Shown piece after piece: positions 8,384-16,013 of a DNA stretch of 49,651 nt (the stretch's first letter is position 1; each line of letters starts with the position of its first letter). The notes under the pieces were generated by a model that was not told where the DNA came from, did no database searches, and was given only the letters and a program-made list of their open reading frames with translations. The stretch covers positions 1-49,651 of the forward strand of contig CAYGVJ010000016.1 in the NCBI GenBank assembly GCA_964353255.1, read 5' to 3'. Source of the stretch: VFZS01 sp964353255 (GTDB lineage Bacteria > Acidobacteriota > Terriglobia > Bryobacterales > Bryobacteraceae). A program made the position numbers and the translations under genes.

Positions 8384-9500
8384 CTGGGCGCGGCACCGCG
8401 CCGAGTTCCCGGCACTGGCCCACTGGACCTACCTCAACACGGCCACTTTCGGCCAGCTTCCCCGCCGGGCCTGCGAGGCGGTGGCCGGGCACTTTGCACG
8501 CCGGGAGGAGCTGGCTTGCTCGGACTTCCTGAGCTGGTTCGAGGATGCGGACCGCATTCGTGGCCTGGTGGCGCGCCTGATCAACTGCCAGGCCTCCGAC
8601 ATCGCTTTCGTGCCCAACGCGGCCACGGCGCTGTCGCTGCTCGTCGGGGGGCTGGACTGGCAGCCCGGCGACCGCATTGTCACCCTGCACAACGAATTCC
8701 CGAACAACCTCTACTGCTCCGCCCTGGTCCGAGACCGCGGGGTGGAGCTGGTGGAGACCCCCTGGAAGGGCTTCTACGAGGCGCTAACGGAGCGCACGCG
8801 CCTGGTGGCGCTGAGCGAGGTCAACTACATCAACGGCTTCCGCCCGCCTCTGGCGGAGATCGCCGCGCGCCTCCGTGAGCGTGAGATTCTGCTGTTTGTG
8901 GACGGCACGCAGAGCCTGGGCGCCCTCACCTTCGACGCGCAGGCGGTCGAGCCCGACATGTACGCCGTGCACGCCTACAAGTGGCTGATGTCGCCCACCG
9001 GGGCGGGCTTCATGTATGTGCGGCCTTCGCTGCGCGAGCGGCTGGCGCCCGGTGTCATCGGCTGGCGCAGCCACCGCCACTGGCGCCACGTGGACCACCT
9101 GCATCACGGGACGCCGGAGTTCTCGAGCGACGCTGAGAAGTACGAGGGCGCCATGCTCACGTTCCCCGTGCTCTACGCCCTGGAGGCTTCGATCGGTCTG
9201 GTTCTCGAGATCGGCCCTGAGGCCATCGAGCGGCGCGTGCTGGAGCTGGCCGGGAGGCTGCGCGAAGCGCTGCGCGGTTTGGGCGCGCGCCTGCCAGCGG
9301 ACGAATCCCCGCACTTCAATTCCTCGATTGTGGCCGCGCGTTTCGAGGGGAAGCCGGCATCCGAGCTGGCCTGCGCGCTGGGGGCGCGGCGCGTGCTGGT
9401 CTCGGCCCGCCACGATCACCTGCGCGTCTCGGCGCACTTCTACAACACCGAGGGAGACATCGAGCGGCTGGCGGCCGCCTTGAAGGGCGTTCTCAAGTAG
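8373..9500 (+). CDS. Class V aminotransferase / cysteine desulfurase-like PLP enzyme
   Basis: The 375-residue protein has the fold-type I PLP layout of class V enzymes: WTYLNTATFGQLPRRA at the N-terminus, Asp177 in LFVDGTQSLGA binding the pyridine nitrogen, and the Schiff-base lysine K203 in VHAYKWLMSPTGAGFMYV. No cysteine-containing desulfurase loop is seen, so an aminotransferase or lyase such as an isopenicillin-epimerase-like or selenocysteine-lyase-like member is more likely than IscS. The substrate is unknown. The ATG at 8373 overlaps the proS stop by 11 nt and has GAAAGG upstream, so it is probably co-translated with proS. Confidence 0.85.
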   Translation: MAVDWARHRAEFPALAHWTYLNTATFGQLPRRACEAVAGHFARREELACSDFLSWFEDADRIRGLVARLINCQASDIAFVPNAATALSLLVGGLDWQPGDRIVTLHNEFPNNLYCSALVRDRGVELVETPWKGFYEALTERTRLVALSEVNYINGFRPPLAEIAARLREREILLFVDGTQSLGALTFDAQAVEPDMYAVHAYKWLMSPTGAGFMYVRPSLRERLAPGVIGWRSHRHWRHVDHLHHGTPEFSSDAEKYEGAMLTFPVLYALEASIGLVLEIGPEAIERRVLELAGRLREALRGLGARLPADESPHFNSSIVAARFEGKPASELACALGARRVLVSARHDHLRVSAHFYNTEGDIERLAAALKGVLK

Positions 9501-9533
9501 CCGGAACAGCCGGGTTGACGTCCGGAGGGTTAT

Positions 9534-9550
9534 ATGTACATAATGTACAT
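9534..9550 (+). promoter_or_regulatory. Tandem TGTACA palindromes: toxin-antitoxin operator
   Basis: Two copies of the perfect palindrome ATGTACAT (9534-9541 and 9543-9550) stand one base apart, immediately before the antitoxin ATG at 9554. TGTACA is the core of the YefM-YoeB operator in E. coli (established knowledge), and the antitoxin here is of the Phd/YefM family, so autorepression at this site is well supported. Confidence 0.68.
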
Positions 9551-9553
9551 GAA

Positions 9554-9844
9554 ATGCCTAGCGTCAACGTGGCCGAACTGCGAAGCCGCCTGAGCAGCTA
9601 CTTGGAACGGGCTCAGCGGGGCGAGGAGATCCTCATTCGTAATCGCAAGCGCGCCGTGGCCAGGCTGGTTCCCCCCTCCAAGACGAGAGGGTTCAGCGAC
9701 GACCTCCTGGAGCTGGCGGCGCAGGGACTGCTGCGGCTGCCCACAGAGCCGCTGGATTGGAAGGCGTTTTTCTCCATGCCGGCGCCGAAGATCCCGCTGG
9801 AGAAACTGCGGGCTGCCATCGAGGCCGAGCGTGAGGAACATTGA
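9554..9844 (+). CDS. Phd/YefM-type antitoxin
   Basis: The protein has about 96 residues from ATG 9554 (MPSVNVAELRSRLSSYLERA). The N-terminal half matches the Phd/YefM DNA-binding dimer (AELRSRLSSYLERAQRGEEI, then RNRKRAVARLVPP). The charged C-terminal tail (LEKLRAAIEAEREEH) would wrap and neutralise the toxin. The frame is open to an earlier ATG at 9515, but that would place the operator inside the gene; 9554 is preferred. The 3' end overlaps the toxin start by 14 nt, indicating translational coupling. Confidence 0.82.
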   Translation: MPSVNVAELRSRLSSYLERAQRGEEILIRNRKRAVARLVPPSKTRGFSDDLLELAAQGLLRLPTEPLDWKAFFSMPAPKIPLEKLRAAIEAEREEH

Positions 9845-10265
9845 CGCCTTTTGGGATGCCAGCGCCGTGGTGCCGCTGTGCACAGATCAGGGCGCAAGCC
9901 TTTTTGTTCGGACTGCGCTAAAGAGCAGGTCCGTCACCGTGTGGTGGGCGACGCCCGTCGAGGTGGTGGGGGCGTTTTGCCGTCTCTTGCGCCTTGGCGA
10001 GATCAGCGCCGAGGAATTCGCGGGCGCCGTGAGCCACCTGCGGTCGCTGGAGAGGAAATGGGTGGAGGTTGTGCCCGCGGAGCGAGTGCGCGACTTGGCC
10101 CAAGGCCTCGTCGAGAGCCACCCCCTCCGGGCCGCCGAAGCCATGCAGCTTGCCGCCGCGCTCGTGTGGTCGGCAGAAAGCCCGCGCGGGCGGCCCTTCG
10201 TTTCTCTTGATCAGCGCCTGGCCGCCGCCGCCGCCGCCGAAGGGTTCGAGGTGCTGACGCTCTGA
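9831..10265 (+). CDS. PIN-domain toxin (VapC-like ribonuclease)
   Basis: This 144-residue PIN protein starts with GTG at 9831. Visible acidic residues are Asp9 in AFWDASAVVPL, Glu44 in ATPVEVVGAF, the Glu in RAAEAMQLAAAL, and the C-terminal Asp in FVSLDQRLAAAA, matching the four-residue Mg site of VapC endoribonucleases that cleave tRNA or rRNA. It is paired with a Phd-type antitoxin rather than VapB, a combination that is known. It is unrelated at sequence level to the duplicated PIN proteins downstream. Confidence 0.82.
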   Translation: MRNIDAFWDASAVVPLCTDQGASLFVRTALKSRSVTVWWATPVEVVGAFCRLLRLGEISAEEFAGAVSHLRSLERKWVEVVPAERVRDLAQGLVESHPLRAAEAMQLAAALVWSAESPRGRPFVSLDQRLAAAAAAEGFEVLTL

Positions 10266-10348
10266 AACCGGGACAGGCAGCACTTTCCCCTTTTTCCAGC
10301 CGCTGCGCCGCGACGATCCCAACGGTTTTCCGGCCACCGGCGGGGCGC

Positions 10349-10354
10349 TATGCT
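10349..10354 (+). promoter_or_regulatory. Candidate -10 element for a leaderless cupin transcript
   Basis: TATGCT ends 7 nt before the ATG at 10362. The same geometry (hexamer, 7 nt, ATG) occurs before both GGT copies, and the flanks are similar (CCGTATGG at the start codon). This argues for 10362 rather than the ATG at 10350, which overlaps the hexamer. Confidence 0.4.
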
Positions 10355-10361
10355 GGTCCGT

Positions 10362-10679
10362 ATGGATTACAGGTACATGGCCAGCCTGGCGGGCGAGATG
10401 ACGGTCCCTACCGACGGCATCCTGAGCCGCACGCTCCACGACGACGACCGGCTGCGAGTGGTGCTGTTCGGCTTTTCGGCGGGACAGGAATTGAGTGAGC
10501 ACACGGCCAAGGTGCCGGCGGTAGTGCACATTCTGGAGGGAGAGGCGCGCCTGAAGCTGGGTGAGGACACGCACGAAGCGCGGGCCGGCGCCTGGGCTTA
10601 CATGCGGCCCGAGCTCGCCCACGGCATTTACGCCAAGACGCCGGTGGTGATGCTCCTGCTGATGCTCAAGCAGCGCTGA
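10362..10679 (+). CDS. Small single-domain cupin protein
   Basis: A 105-residue Cupin_2-type beta barrel. Motif 1 is seen around FGFSAGQELSEHTAKVPAVV with the expected metal-binding His, and motif 2 around YMRPELAHGIYA. Such proteins bind a metal or small ligand, and a specific activity cannot be named. It was probably once the direct upstream neighbour of the gamma-glutamyltransferase gene now at 17.3 kb, because fragments of its 3' end (coding MLKQR-stop) recur at each downstream breakpoint. Confidence 0.75.
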   Translation: MDYRYMASLAGEMTVPTDGILSRTLHDDDRLRVVLFGFSAGQELSEHTAKVPAVVHILEGEARLKLGEDTHEARAGAWAYMRPELAHGIYAKTPVVMLLLMLKQR

Positions 10680-10765
10680 GCGCCGGATCCGCCTTGCGTG
10701 CACGCGCCGGTGACGGAGGCCTGGAAGTGGCGCCGCCGGGGGCTCCAGCAGCGGCACACCTGCTT

Positions 10766-11194
10766 CTATCGCCAGTCCGCCAAGCTGACGATGTTTGGAA
10801 GCACCGGATGAAGGGCAGCGTAAAGCTTCTCGTCCGCGGTCACCATCGGGCAGCCTTCGCGCAGGCTCAGGGCAACGTAGAGCATGTCGTAGACGGTGCG
10901 CCGGTGTTGGGCTGCTAAGCGGAAGGCTTCCTCCAGGAGATCCGATGCCGGGGTGATCCTGAAAACCACGTTGCGAAACTCGGCTAGGATCGCGCGTGCA
11001 TCCGCGGCGGTCAACCCCTGAAAAAGGTGCTTCTTCCAGACGATGTTCCCGAACTCGGAATGAATCAAGTCCGGTGCAAGGAAGACGGTTGCTCCGGCGC
11101 GATAGCTCTCCAGTACTCGCCGCGCCTCGGCTGAATGAGGCTCCGCCACGAACCACTTGATTGCGACAGCGCTGTCAACGACGAGGCTGCTCAT
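10766..11194 (-). CDS. PIN-domain toxin (VapC-like), copy A
   Basis: This 142-residue PIN ribonuclease has Asp7 in LVVDSAVAIKWF, Glu47 in DLIHSEFGNIVW, Asp in RRTVYDMLYVALS and Asp in PMVTADEKLYAAL, the typical four acidic residues. The predicted protein is identical to that at 14949-15377, and the genes read identical at DNA level. The start overlaps the antitoxin stop by 4 nt (ATGA). It is likely an RNA-cleaving toxin neutralised by the upstream small protein. Confidence 0.88.
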   Translation of the reverse strand: MSSLVVDSAVAIKWFVAEPHSAEARRVLESYRAGATVFLAPDLIHSEFGNIVWKKHLFQGLTAADARAILAEFRNVVFRITPASDLLEEAFRLAAQHRRTVYDMLYVALSLREGCPMVTADEKLYAALHPVLPNIVSLADWR

Positions 11195-11430
11195 CTATGC
11201 TCGCGGTCTTCGCGAAGCAGGGCCGCGCTGTCGGGCATCTGGCCGTACTTGGCTTCGATCTGCCGCCGCAGAGCGTCGATCCGGCTGACCACTTCCTGAC
11301 GCTGGAGTGTTGCGGCCTGCTGGCTATCCCATTGCTCCAACAGGCGCTCGATGGTCGTCAAGCCCCGCGACCGGGCTTCGACTTCAAGGCGCGCGTAGAG
11401 ATCGTCTGGTATGTCCAGGGTGCGGCTCAT
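11191..11430 (-). CDS. Antitoxin of the PIN cassette, copy A
   Basis: This 79-residue protein begins MSRTLDIPDDLYARLEVEA, resembling ribbon-helix-helix antitoxin N-termini, with a long charged helix after residue 38. It precedes the PIN gene with a 4 nt overlap. Compared with copy B it differs at five aligned positions, although the toxins are identical. Upstream, a seven-codon frame MKRVSRT-stop ends directly at this ATG (TAGATG) and looks like a small duplication of the gene's own start. Confidence 0.8.
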   Translation of the reverse strand: MSRTLDIPDDLYARLEVEARSRGLTTIERLLEQWDSQQAATLQRQEVVSRIDALRRQIEAKYGQMPDSAALLREDREHR

Positions 11431-11452
11431 CTAGGTACGGCTCACCCGTTTC

Positions 11453-11462
11453 ATGATATCAT
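11453..11462. promoter_or_regulatory. Palindrome upstream of antitoxin copy A
   Basis: The perfect 10 nt palindrome ATGATATCAT lies about 22 nt before the antitoxin ATG and is a natural autoregulatory operator candidate. The matching site of copy B (15621-15630, ATGCTATCAT) has one arm changed, so operator recognition may have shifted together with the antitoxin. Confidence 0.4.
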
Positions 11463-11572
11463 CCGCCCCCTGCTCGGTCCAATGCAACCCGCGGTCCTGC
11501 CGTCGGTTTCGAGCCTGTCGCCGGTGGCGTTGCTGGCGCTGATGCTCAAGCAGCGCTGAGCGCCCGATCCGC

Positions 11573-13609
11573 TCAGCGGAAGTTCTCGATCAGCCAGAGG
11601 TCGCCGCCGCGCTCCTCGAGGGCGTTAAACAGGAGCCAGCGGCGGTCCGGAGATATGCTCAGGCATTGGTAGCCGTCCTTGTCAATCCTCGCAATCAGCT
11701 CGGACTTGCCGGTGGCGAAGCGATAGAAGCAGAGGGAGAACTGGCCTCGCGAGACGGCCGTTTCGAAGTAGATTCCGTCGTCAACCACGTCGAAGTTGCG
11801 CACGTTATTGATGGAGGGGATGACGGGAACTTCTTCGCCGCCCTGCGCCGGCATTCGCCAGACGCTCGCGCTGCCGGGGCCTTTCGGGAAGACCGAGTAG
11901 TAGAGAAACTTGCCGTCGGTGGACTCGAACGCCAGCCCCAGCCGGGCTGAGCCTTTTTTCGTGACCTGGACCTCGGAACCCGGCCCCTTGGAGGAGGGCA
12001 TCTTCCAGATCCGGAACTCCCCGGTCCGGTTGGAGGCGAAGTAGATCCACTTGCCGTCACGCGACCAGCTCGGAACGGCATCGGTTACCGGGTTCGCGGT
12101 CAAACGGCGCGGCTTGCCCCCGGCCGCGCTGATAACGTAAATGTCAAAGTCCCCTTCGATGAGGCCGTCGAAAGCGATCTGGGCTCCATCGGGAGACCAG
12201 CGTGGCGCGCCGGCCACCGGCTGCCTTGGGGGCGTCAACGGCGCCACGTTCGAGCCATCACTGTCGGCCACCCAGATCTGCGAGCTTCCCGAGCGCAGGG
12301 AAGTAAAGACGATCCGCTTGCCGTCTGGAGAGATCGAGGGACTGAGGTCGGGTCTGGTGGAGGAGACGTACCGGATCGGTTTCGGGGCGCGCCCTTGGTT
12401 GAGTTCGAGCCGCCAGATGTCGGCGTCCCGGTAGAAATCCGAGTAGGCCAGTTTCTCTCCCACGGGCGATACGGCAAGATCTACCCCGGCCCGGCCGATG
12501 GCGCTGACCAGCCGGGCGGACCCGCTTTCGGCGACCGGGATGCGCCACAAGTCGGCCTCGCCCCCGCGCTCCCTGACGCAGAGCAACTCACGCCCGTCCG
12601 CCGTCCACCTGAGGGAATTGGCAGTCCACCAGCGCTGGTGGGTGAGCCGCCGGGGTTCACCGAGTGGCAGAAGATCCCTGGAAAGTGGCAGCACGAAGAT
12701 GTCCGGAACCCAAAAGGTTGGCCGACGGAGAAATGCCAGGTGGCGACCGTCCGGTGAAGGGACGCCGCCCACATCACCCCACGACGTGGCAGGCGGGGTG
12801 GTCAACTGGCGCATCTCGCCGCTCTCCGCCGAAACCAGACGCAGGGCGCTCGTGCGGGGCCCTGAAACTGTGGCAGCAGTCACGAGCCACCTGCCGTCCG
12901 GGGTCCAGGCTAGGCTGGGGCGTGAGGCAACCGATATGGAAACCTCAGCCACCTTCCGCTCCACGCCGCCCAAGGCGGGCACCAGGAAGATGCCATAGTC
13001 ATTCTCCGATGCGGCTCGCAGAAAAGCGATCTGCCGTCCGTCGGGAGACCAGGCGGGGAAGTTGTCCCGCGCCGGGTGTGTGGTCAGCCGCAGCGGCCTA
13101 TCCTCGCTGCCGACCAGCTTCACGTAGATATCGAAGTTGTCCTGCTTCTCGCCGTTCCAGGCGAAGGCTACCTGCCGGCCCTCCGGCGAGAATGAAGGGG
13201 ACAGTTCGATGCCGGGATAGCTGGTGAGCGGCACCGTCCTCGAGGCGGGCTGCGTGCTCCTGCGCGGGAAGCCGAGCCAGAGCGATAGCGCGACGGCAGC
13301 GACCCCAGTGAGCAGCGCAGCACCCCAGAGGAGCCTCCGGCGAGGCCTGGCGGCCCGAACCGGTTGAACCTGCTCGAGATGGCCCCTGCGACTTTTCCAC
13401 CAGGCGTCCAGTTCGCTCCTGTAACCATAGACGGAGCCGCGCGTATCGTGGACGAGCCGGTGGACTGGCAGGCCTTCCTCGCTTTCCCATCTGACTACGG
13501 TACGAACGCCGCGGTTGAGGTAGGCGGCGATCTCTTTCCAGGAGTCCAGCCGGTCGCCCGAGGCCGGGGCGGCGGCGGCGTCTCTCGGCGGACGGTGGAA
13601 GCTACCCAT
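11573..13609 (-). CDS. HTH - transmembrane - PD40 (TolB-like) beta-propeller protein
   Basis: This 678-residue protein has three parts. Residues 20-75 form a MerR/excisionase-like HTH (LDSWKEIAAYLNRGVRTVVR). One hydrophobic segment near residues 95-112 (LLWGAALLTGVAAVALSLWL) anchors it in the inner membrane. The remainder holds many PD40 repeats (SPSFSPEGRQVAFAW, PAWSPDGRQIAFLR, SPSISPDGKRIVFTS, PSWSRDGKWIYFAS), predicting one or two periplasmic propellers. This ToxR-like topology suggests a one-component membrane sensor that binds DNA. The architecture is familiar from Acidobacteria such as Solibacter. The stop falls directly beside the direct repeat at 11541-11563. Confidence 0.83.
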   Translation of the reverse strand: MGSFHRPPRDAAAAPASGDRLDSWKEIAAYLNRGVRTVVRWESEEGLPVHRLVHDTRGSVYGYRSELDAWWKSRRGHLEQVQPVRAARPRRRLLWGAALLTGVAAVALSLWLGFPRRSTQPASRTVPLTSYPGIELSPSFSPEGRQVAFAWNGEKQDNFDIYVKLVGSEDRPLRLTTHPARDNFPAWSPDGRQIAFLRAASENDYGIFLVPALGGVERKVAEVSISVASRPSLAWTPDGRWLVTAATVSGPRTSALRLVSAESGEMRQLTTPPATSWGDVGGVPSPDGRHLAFLRRPTFWVPDIFVLPLSRDLLPLGEPRRLTHQRWWTANSLRWTADGRELLCVRERGGEADLWRIPVAESGSARLVSAIGRAGVDLAVSPVGEKLAYSDFYRDADIWRLELNQGRAPKPIRYVSSTRPDLSPSISPDGKRIVFTSLRSGSSQIWVADSDGSNVAPLTPPRQPVAGAPRWSPDGAQIAFDGLIEGDFDIYVISAAGGKPRRLTANPVTDAVPSWSRDGKWIYFASNRTGEFRIWKMPSSKGPGSEVQVTKKGSARLGLAFESTDGKFLYYSVFPKGPGSASVWRMPAQGGEEVPVIPSINNVRNFDVVDDGIYFETAVSRGQFSLCFYRFATGKSELIARIDKDGYQCLSISPDRRWLLFNALEERGGDLWLIENFR

Positions 13610-13774
13610 GGGGGTTCGGCTTTGAATATAACGCCCCGCGGTTCAGGCCGCAAGAGCCGCTGCCACTAGCAGCTAGAAGATGCCATGAGCAGCCAGGTCA
13701 AAGTTGGCTGCTCGTTTCAATTGCCGCCACCAGAGCCTCCGCCTAACCTGGAGCCTGTCATCAGGGAGGCTGCC

Positions 13775-14767
13775 GTGGCGCAGAGGTGGCGAATACCGCT
13801 GGGAGGGGCTCTGGGGTTGCTGCTGGGCGCGCAGCAGATCTCCTGGCAACAAAACACCGACCGAGGCACGCAGCTTCAGCGGGAGGGCAAATACATAGAG
13901 GCGGAAACAGTCCTCCTGGCCGCCTTGAAGGAGACGGATAGCTTCCCACCCGGCGACCCTCGCCTTCCCAGCACTCTCAACAGCCTCGCATCTGTCTGCC
14001 AGGATCTGGGCAAGATCACTGAAGCCGAGAAGTACTATCAGCGCACCATAGCGCTGTATGAGCAGAGCCACGGCAAGGATCACTCAGCCCTGGCCAAGCC
14101 GCTGCATAATCTGGCGTCCCTGTATCTGGAACACGGCCAGTACGGCAAGGCGGAGCGGCTGAGCCGAAGGGCCCTGGCCCTCCGGCGGGAGGAGGCGGGA
14201 CCGTACCAGGCCGATGTGGCGATGCTGCTCAATGGCCTCGGCATGGCCTGGCACGCCCAAGGCCGGTACGCCGAAGCTGAACCTCTGTACCGGCAAGCGC
14301 TGTCAATCTGGGAGAAGAGCGTGGGGCGTGAGCGGCGCGAGGTGGCCTCTGTGTTGAGCAATCTGTCCTTGCTGTGCGCGCAGACGGGGCGGCCGGCCGA
14401 GGCGGTCGCGCACCAACAACGCGCTCTTGCGATTCTGGAAAAGGCCCTCGGCGCGGACCATCCGGAACTGGTGAAGCCCCTGTCGAACCTGGCGTCGATC
14501 TACTCGACCATGCATCAGCCAGCAGAAGCCGAGACTCTCTTCAGGAGGGCCTTGGCCATCGCGGAGGCGGGCTTCGGAGGAGAGCACGAAGTGTACGGGG
14601 GCGTCCTCTTGAACTACGCCGTGCTGCTGCGGCAGATGAAACGCAAAGGCGAAGCCAAGGAACTGGAGCGGCGCGCCAATGCGATCCTGGCCAAGGCGGC
14701 CGGCGAGGCGTCCGCCCGGCACACCGTGGACGTCACTGACCTCATCAGGCTGAGTGGAAAGCGGTAG
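13775..14767 (+). CDS. Exported tetratricopeptide-repeat protein
   Basis: From GTG 13775 the product has 330 residues and begins with a signal-peptide-like segment (RWRIPLGGALGLLLGAQQ). It is followed by about seven TPR units of the kinesin-light-chain/NB-ARC type (LNSLASVCQDLGKITEAEKY, LHNLASLYLEHGQYGKAERL, LSNLASIYSTMHQPAEAETL). The role is protein-protein interaction; partners are unknown. The GTG is preferred because GGGAGG (13764-13769) precedes it; the frame is open to ATG 13685, which has no ribosome site and adds a proline-rich tract. It diverges from the PD40 gene. Confidence 0.75.
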   Translation: MAQRWRIPLGGALGLLLGAQQISWQQNTDRGTQLQREGKYIEAETVLLAALKETDSFPPGDPRLPSTLNSLASVCQDLGKITEAEKYYQRTIALYEQSHGKDHSALAKPLHNLASLYLEHGQYGKAERLSRRALALRREEAGPYQADVAMLLNGLGMAWHAQGRYAEAEPLYRQALSIWEKSVGRERREVASVLSNLSLLCAQTGRPAEAVAHQQRALAILEKALGADHPELVKPLSNLASIYSTMHQPAEAETLFRRALAIAEAGFGGEHEVYGGVLLNYAVLLRQMKRKGEAKELERRANAILAKAAGEASARHTVDVTDLIRLSGKR

Positions 14768-14948
14768 CAGGGGCTCGATTCAGCCGTAACACCGCTGTGT
14801 CGCCGTCGGTTTTGAGCTTGTCGCCGGTGGCGTTGCTGGCGCAGATGCTCAAGCAGCGCTGAGCGCTTGATCCGCCTTGCGTGCACGCGCTGGTGAGGGA
14901 GGCCGGGAAGTGGCGCCGCCGGGGGCTCCAGCAGCGGCACACTTGCTT

Positions 14949-15377
14949 CTATCGCCAGTCCGCCAAGCTGACGATGTTTGGAAGCACCGGATGAAGGGCA
15001 GCGTAAAGCTTCTCGTCCGCGGTCACCATCGGGCAGCCTTCGCGCAGGCTCAGGGCAACGTAGAGCATGTCGTAGACGGTGCGCCGGTGTTGGGCTGCTA
15101 AGCGGAAGGCTTCCTCCAGGAGATCCGATGCCGGGGTGATCCTGAAAACCACGTTGCGAAACTCGGCTAGGATCGCGCGTGCATCCGCGGCGGTCAACCC
15201 CTGAAAAAGGTGCTTCTTCCAGACGATGTTCCCGAACTCGGAATGAATCAAGTCCGGTGCAAGGAAGACGGTTGCTCCGGCGCGATAGCTCTCCAGTACT
15301 CGCCGCGCCTCGGCTGAATGAGGCTCCGCCACGAACCACTTGATTGCGACAGCGCTGTCAACGACGAGGCTGCTCAT
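14949..15377 (-). CDS. PIN-domain toxin (VapC-like), copy B
   Basis: The predicted 142-residue protein is identical to copy A at 10766-11194, with the same acidic PIN residues and the same 4 nt overlap with its antitoxin. Identity stops abruptly just past the toxin start codon: the antitoxin side carries CATCTGTGTTCG where copy A has CATCTATGCTCG. This pattern suggests recent gene conversion or strong selection on the toxin. Confidence 0.88.
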   Translation of the reverse strand: MSSLVVDSAVAIKWFVAEPHSAEARRVLESYRAGATVFLAPDLIHSEFGNIVWKKHLFQGLTAADARAILAEFRNVVFRITPASDLLEEAFRLAAQHRRTVYDMLYVALSLREGCPMVTADEKLYAALHPVLPNIVSLADWR

Positions 15378-15622
15378 CTGTGTTCGCGGTCTTCGCGAAC
15401 CAGGGCCGCGCTGTCGGGCATCTGGCCGTACCTGGCTTCGATCTGCCGCCGCAAAGCGTCGATCCGGCTAACCACCTCCTGACGCTGGAGTGTCTCGGCC
15501 TGCTGGCTTTCCCATTGCTCCAACAGGCGCTCGATGGTCGTCAAGCCCCGCGACCGCGCTTCGACTTCAAGGCGCGCGTAGAGATCGTCTGATATGTCCA
15601 GGGTGCGGCTCACCACTTTCAT
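15374..15622 (-). CDS. Antitoxin of the PIN cassette, copy B
   Basis: The 82-residue protein begins MKVVSRTLDISDDLYARLEV from ATG 15622; a GTG at 15613 corresponds to the start of copy A. Relative to copy A it has P to S, D to E, A to E, K to R and L to V changes, the last four in the predicted toxin-binding helix half. Family features are as for copy A: ribbon-helix-helix-like N-terminus and charged C-terminal helix. Confidence 0.78.
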   Translation of the reverse strand: MKVVSRTLDISDDLYARLEVEARSRGLTTIERLLEQWESQQAETLQRQEVVSRIDALRRQIEARYGQMPDSAALVREDREHR

Positions 15623-15733
15623 GCTATCATCCGCTGCCTGCTCGGTCCAATGCAACCCGCGGTCGGGCTGTCGGTTTCGAGCTTGTCGCCAGTGGTGATG
15701 CTCCTGCTGATGCTCAAGCAGCGCTGAGCGCTC

Positions 15734-16013
15734 GATCCGCCCTATACTCGACCGTATGGTGCGGCTTGTCTTCTCGCTGTTGTTCGTCAGTCTGACACTG
15801 CCCGGGCAGGAGGTCTCCCAGAGCGGGCTGCAACTGAAGGGCGCGCGCCCGATGGTGAGCCAACCGGAGCGGGCGCGCCAGGCCATGGTGGCCAGCGTGC
15901 ACGAGCTGGCCTCCGAAGCGGGCTTGGAAGTCCTCAGCCGCGGCGGGAATGCCGTAGATGCGGCGGTGGCAATGGGTTTCGTGCTGGCGGTGGTCCACCC
16001 CGAGGCGGGCAAT
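15734..16013 (+). repeat. Partial duplication of the gamma-glutamyltransferase 5' region
   Basis: About 280 nt covering the promoter hexamer, start codon and first 86 codons of GGT are repeated at 17315-17594 with very few differences, mostly in the first 25 nt of the gene. The similarity begins at GATCCGCCCTATACTCGACC and ends sharply after GCGGGCAAT. The upstream end abuts cassette copy B. Confidence 0.9.

Larger units (their letters stand above)
10661..11571. repeat. Duplicated toxin-antitoxin cassette, copy A, bounded by direct repeats
   Basis: This is copy A of a cassette of about 0.9 kb whose second copy lies at 14844-15740. A 23 nt direct repeat (GATGCTCAAG, then CAGCGCTGAGCGC) stands at each edge of both copies: 10661-10683, 11541-11563, 14844-14866 and 15709-15731. 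In the cupin frame all four encode MLKQR-stop, so they derive from the cupin 3' end. The right-hand repeat of this copy extends to about 70 nt and resembles the left flank of copy B. Confidence 0.85.
14844..15740. repeat. Duplicated toxin-antitoxin cassette, copy B, bounded by direct repeats
   Basis: Second copy of the cassette at 10661-11571. The left flank (14803-14873) closely matches the right flank of copy A (both contain GTCGCCGGTGGCGTTGCTGG), while its right flank (GTGGTGATGCTCCTGCTGAT) matches the authentic cupin end. The order of flanks is therefore what unequal recombination between direct repeats would leave. The toxin part reads identical between copies; the antitoxin and flanks differ at a number of sites. 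Confidence 0.85.

Noticed and set aside
9918..11156. Two minus-strand frames (also 14614-15339) sharing a near-identical N-terminal part
   Set aside because: Their similarity only reflects the duplicated toxin-antitoxin cassette; they are out of frame with the PIN gene and overlap real genes.
11161..11559. Plus-strand frame ending in MLKQR like the cupin
   Set aside because: Most of it is antisense to the antitoxin. Only the last codons derive from the cupin end, so it is a scar, not a gene.
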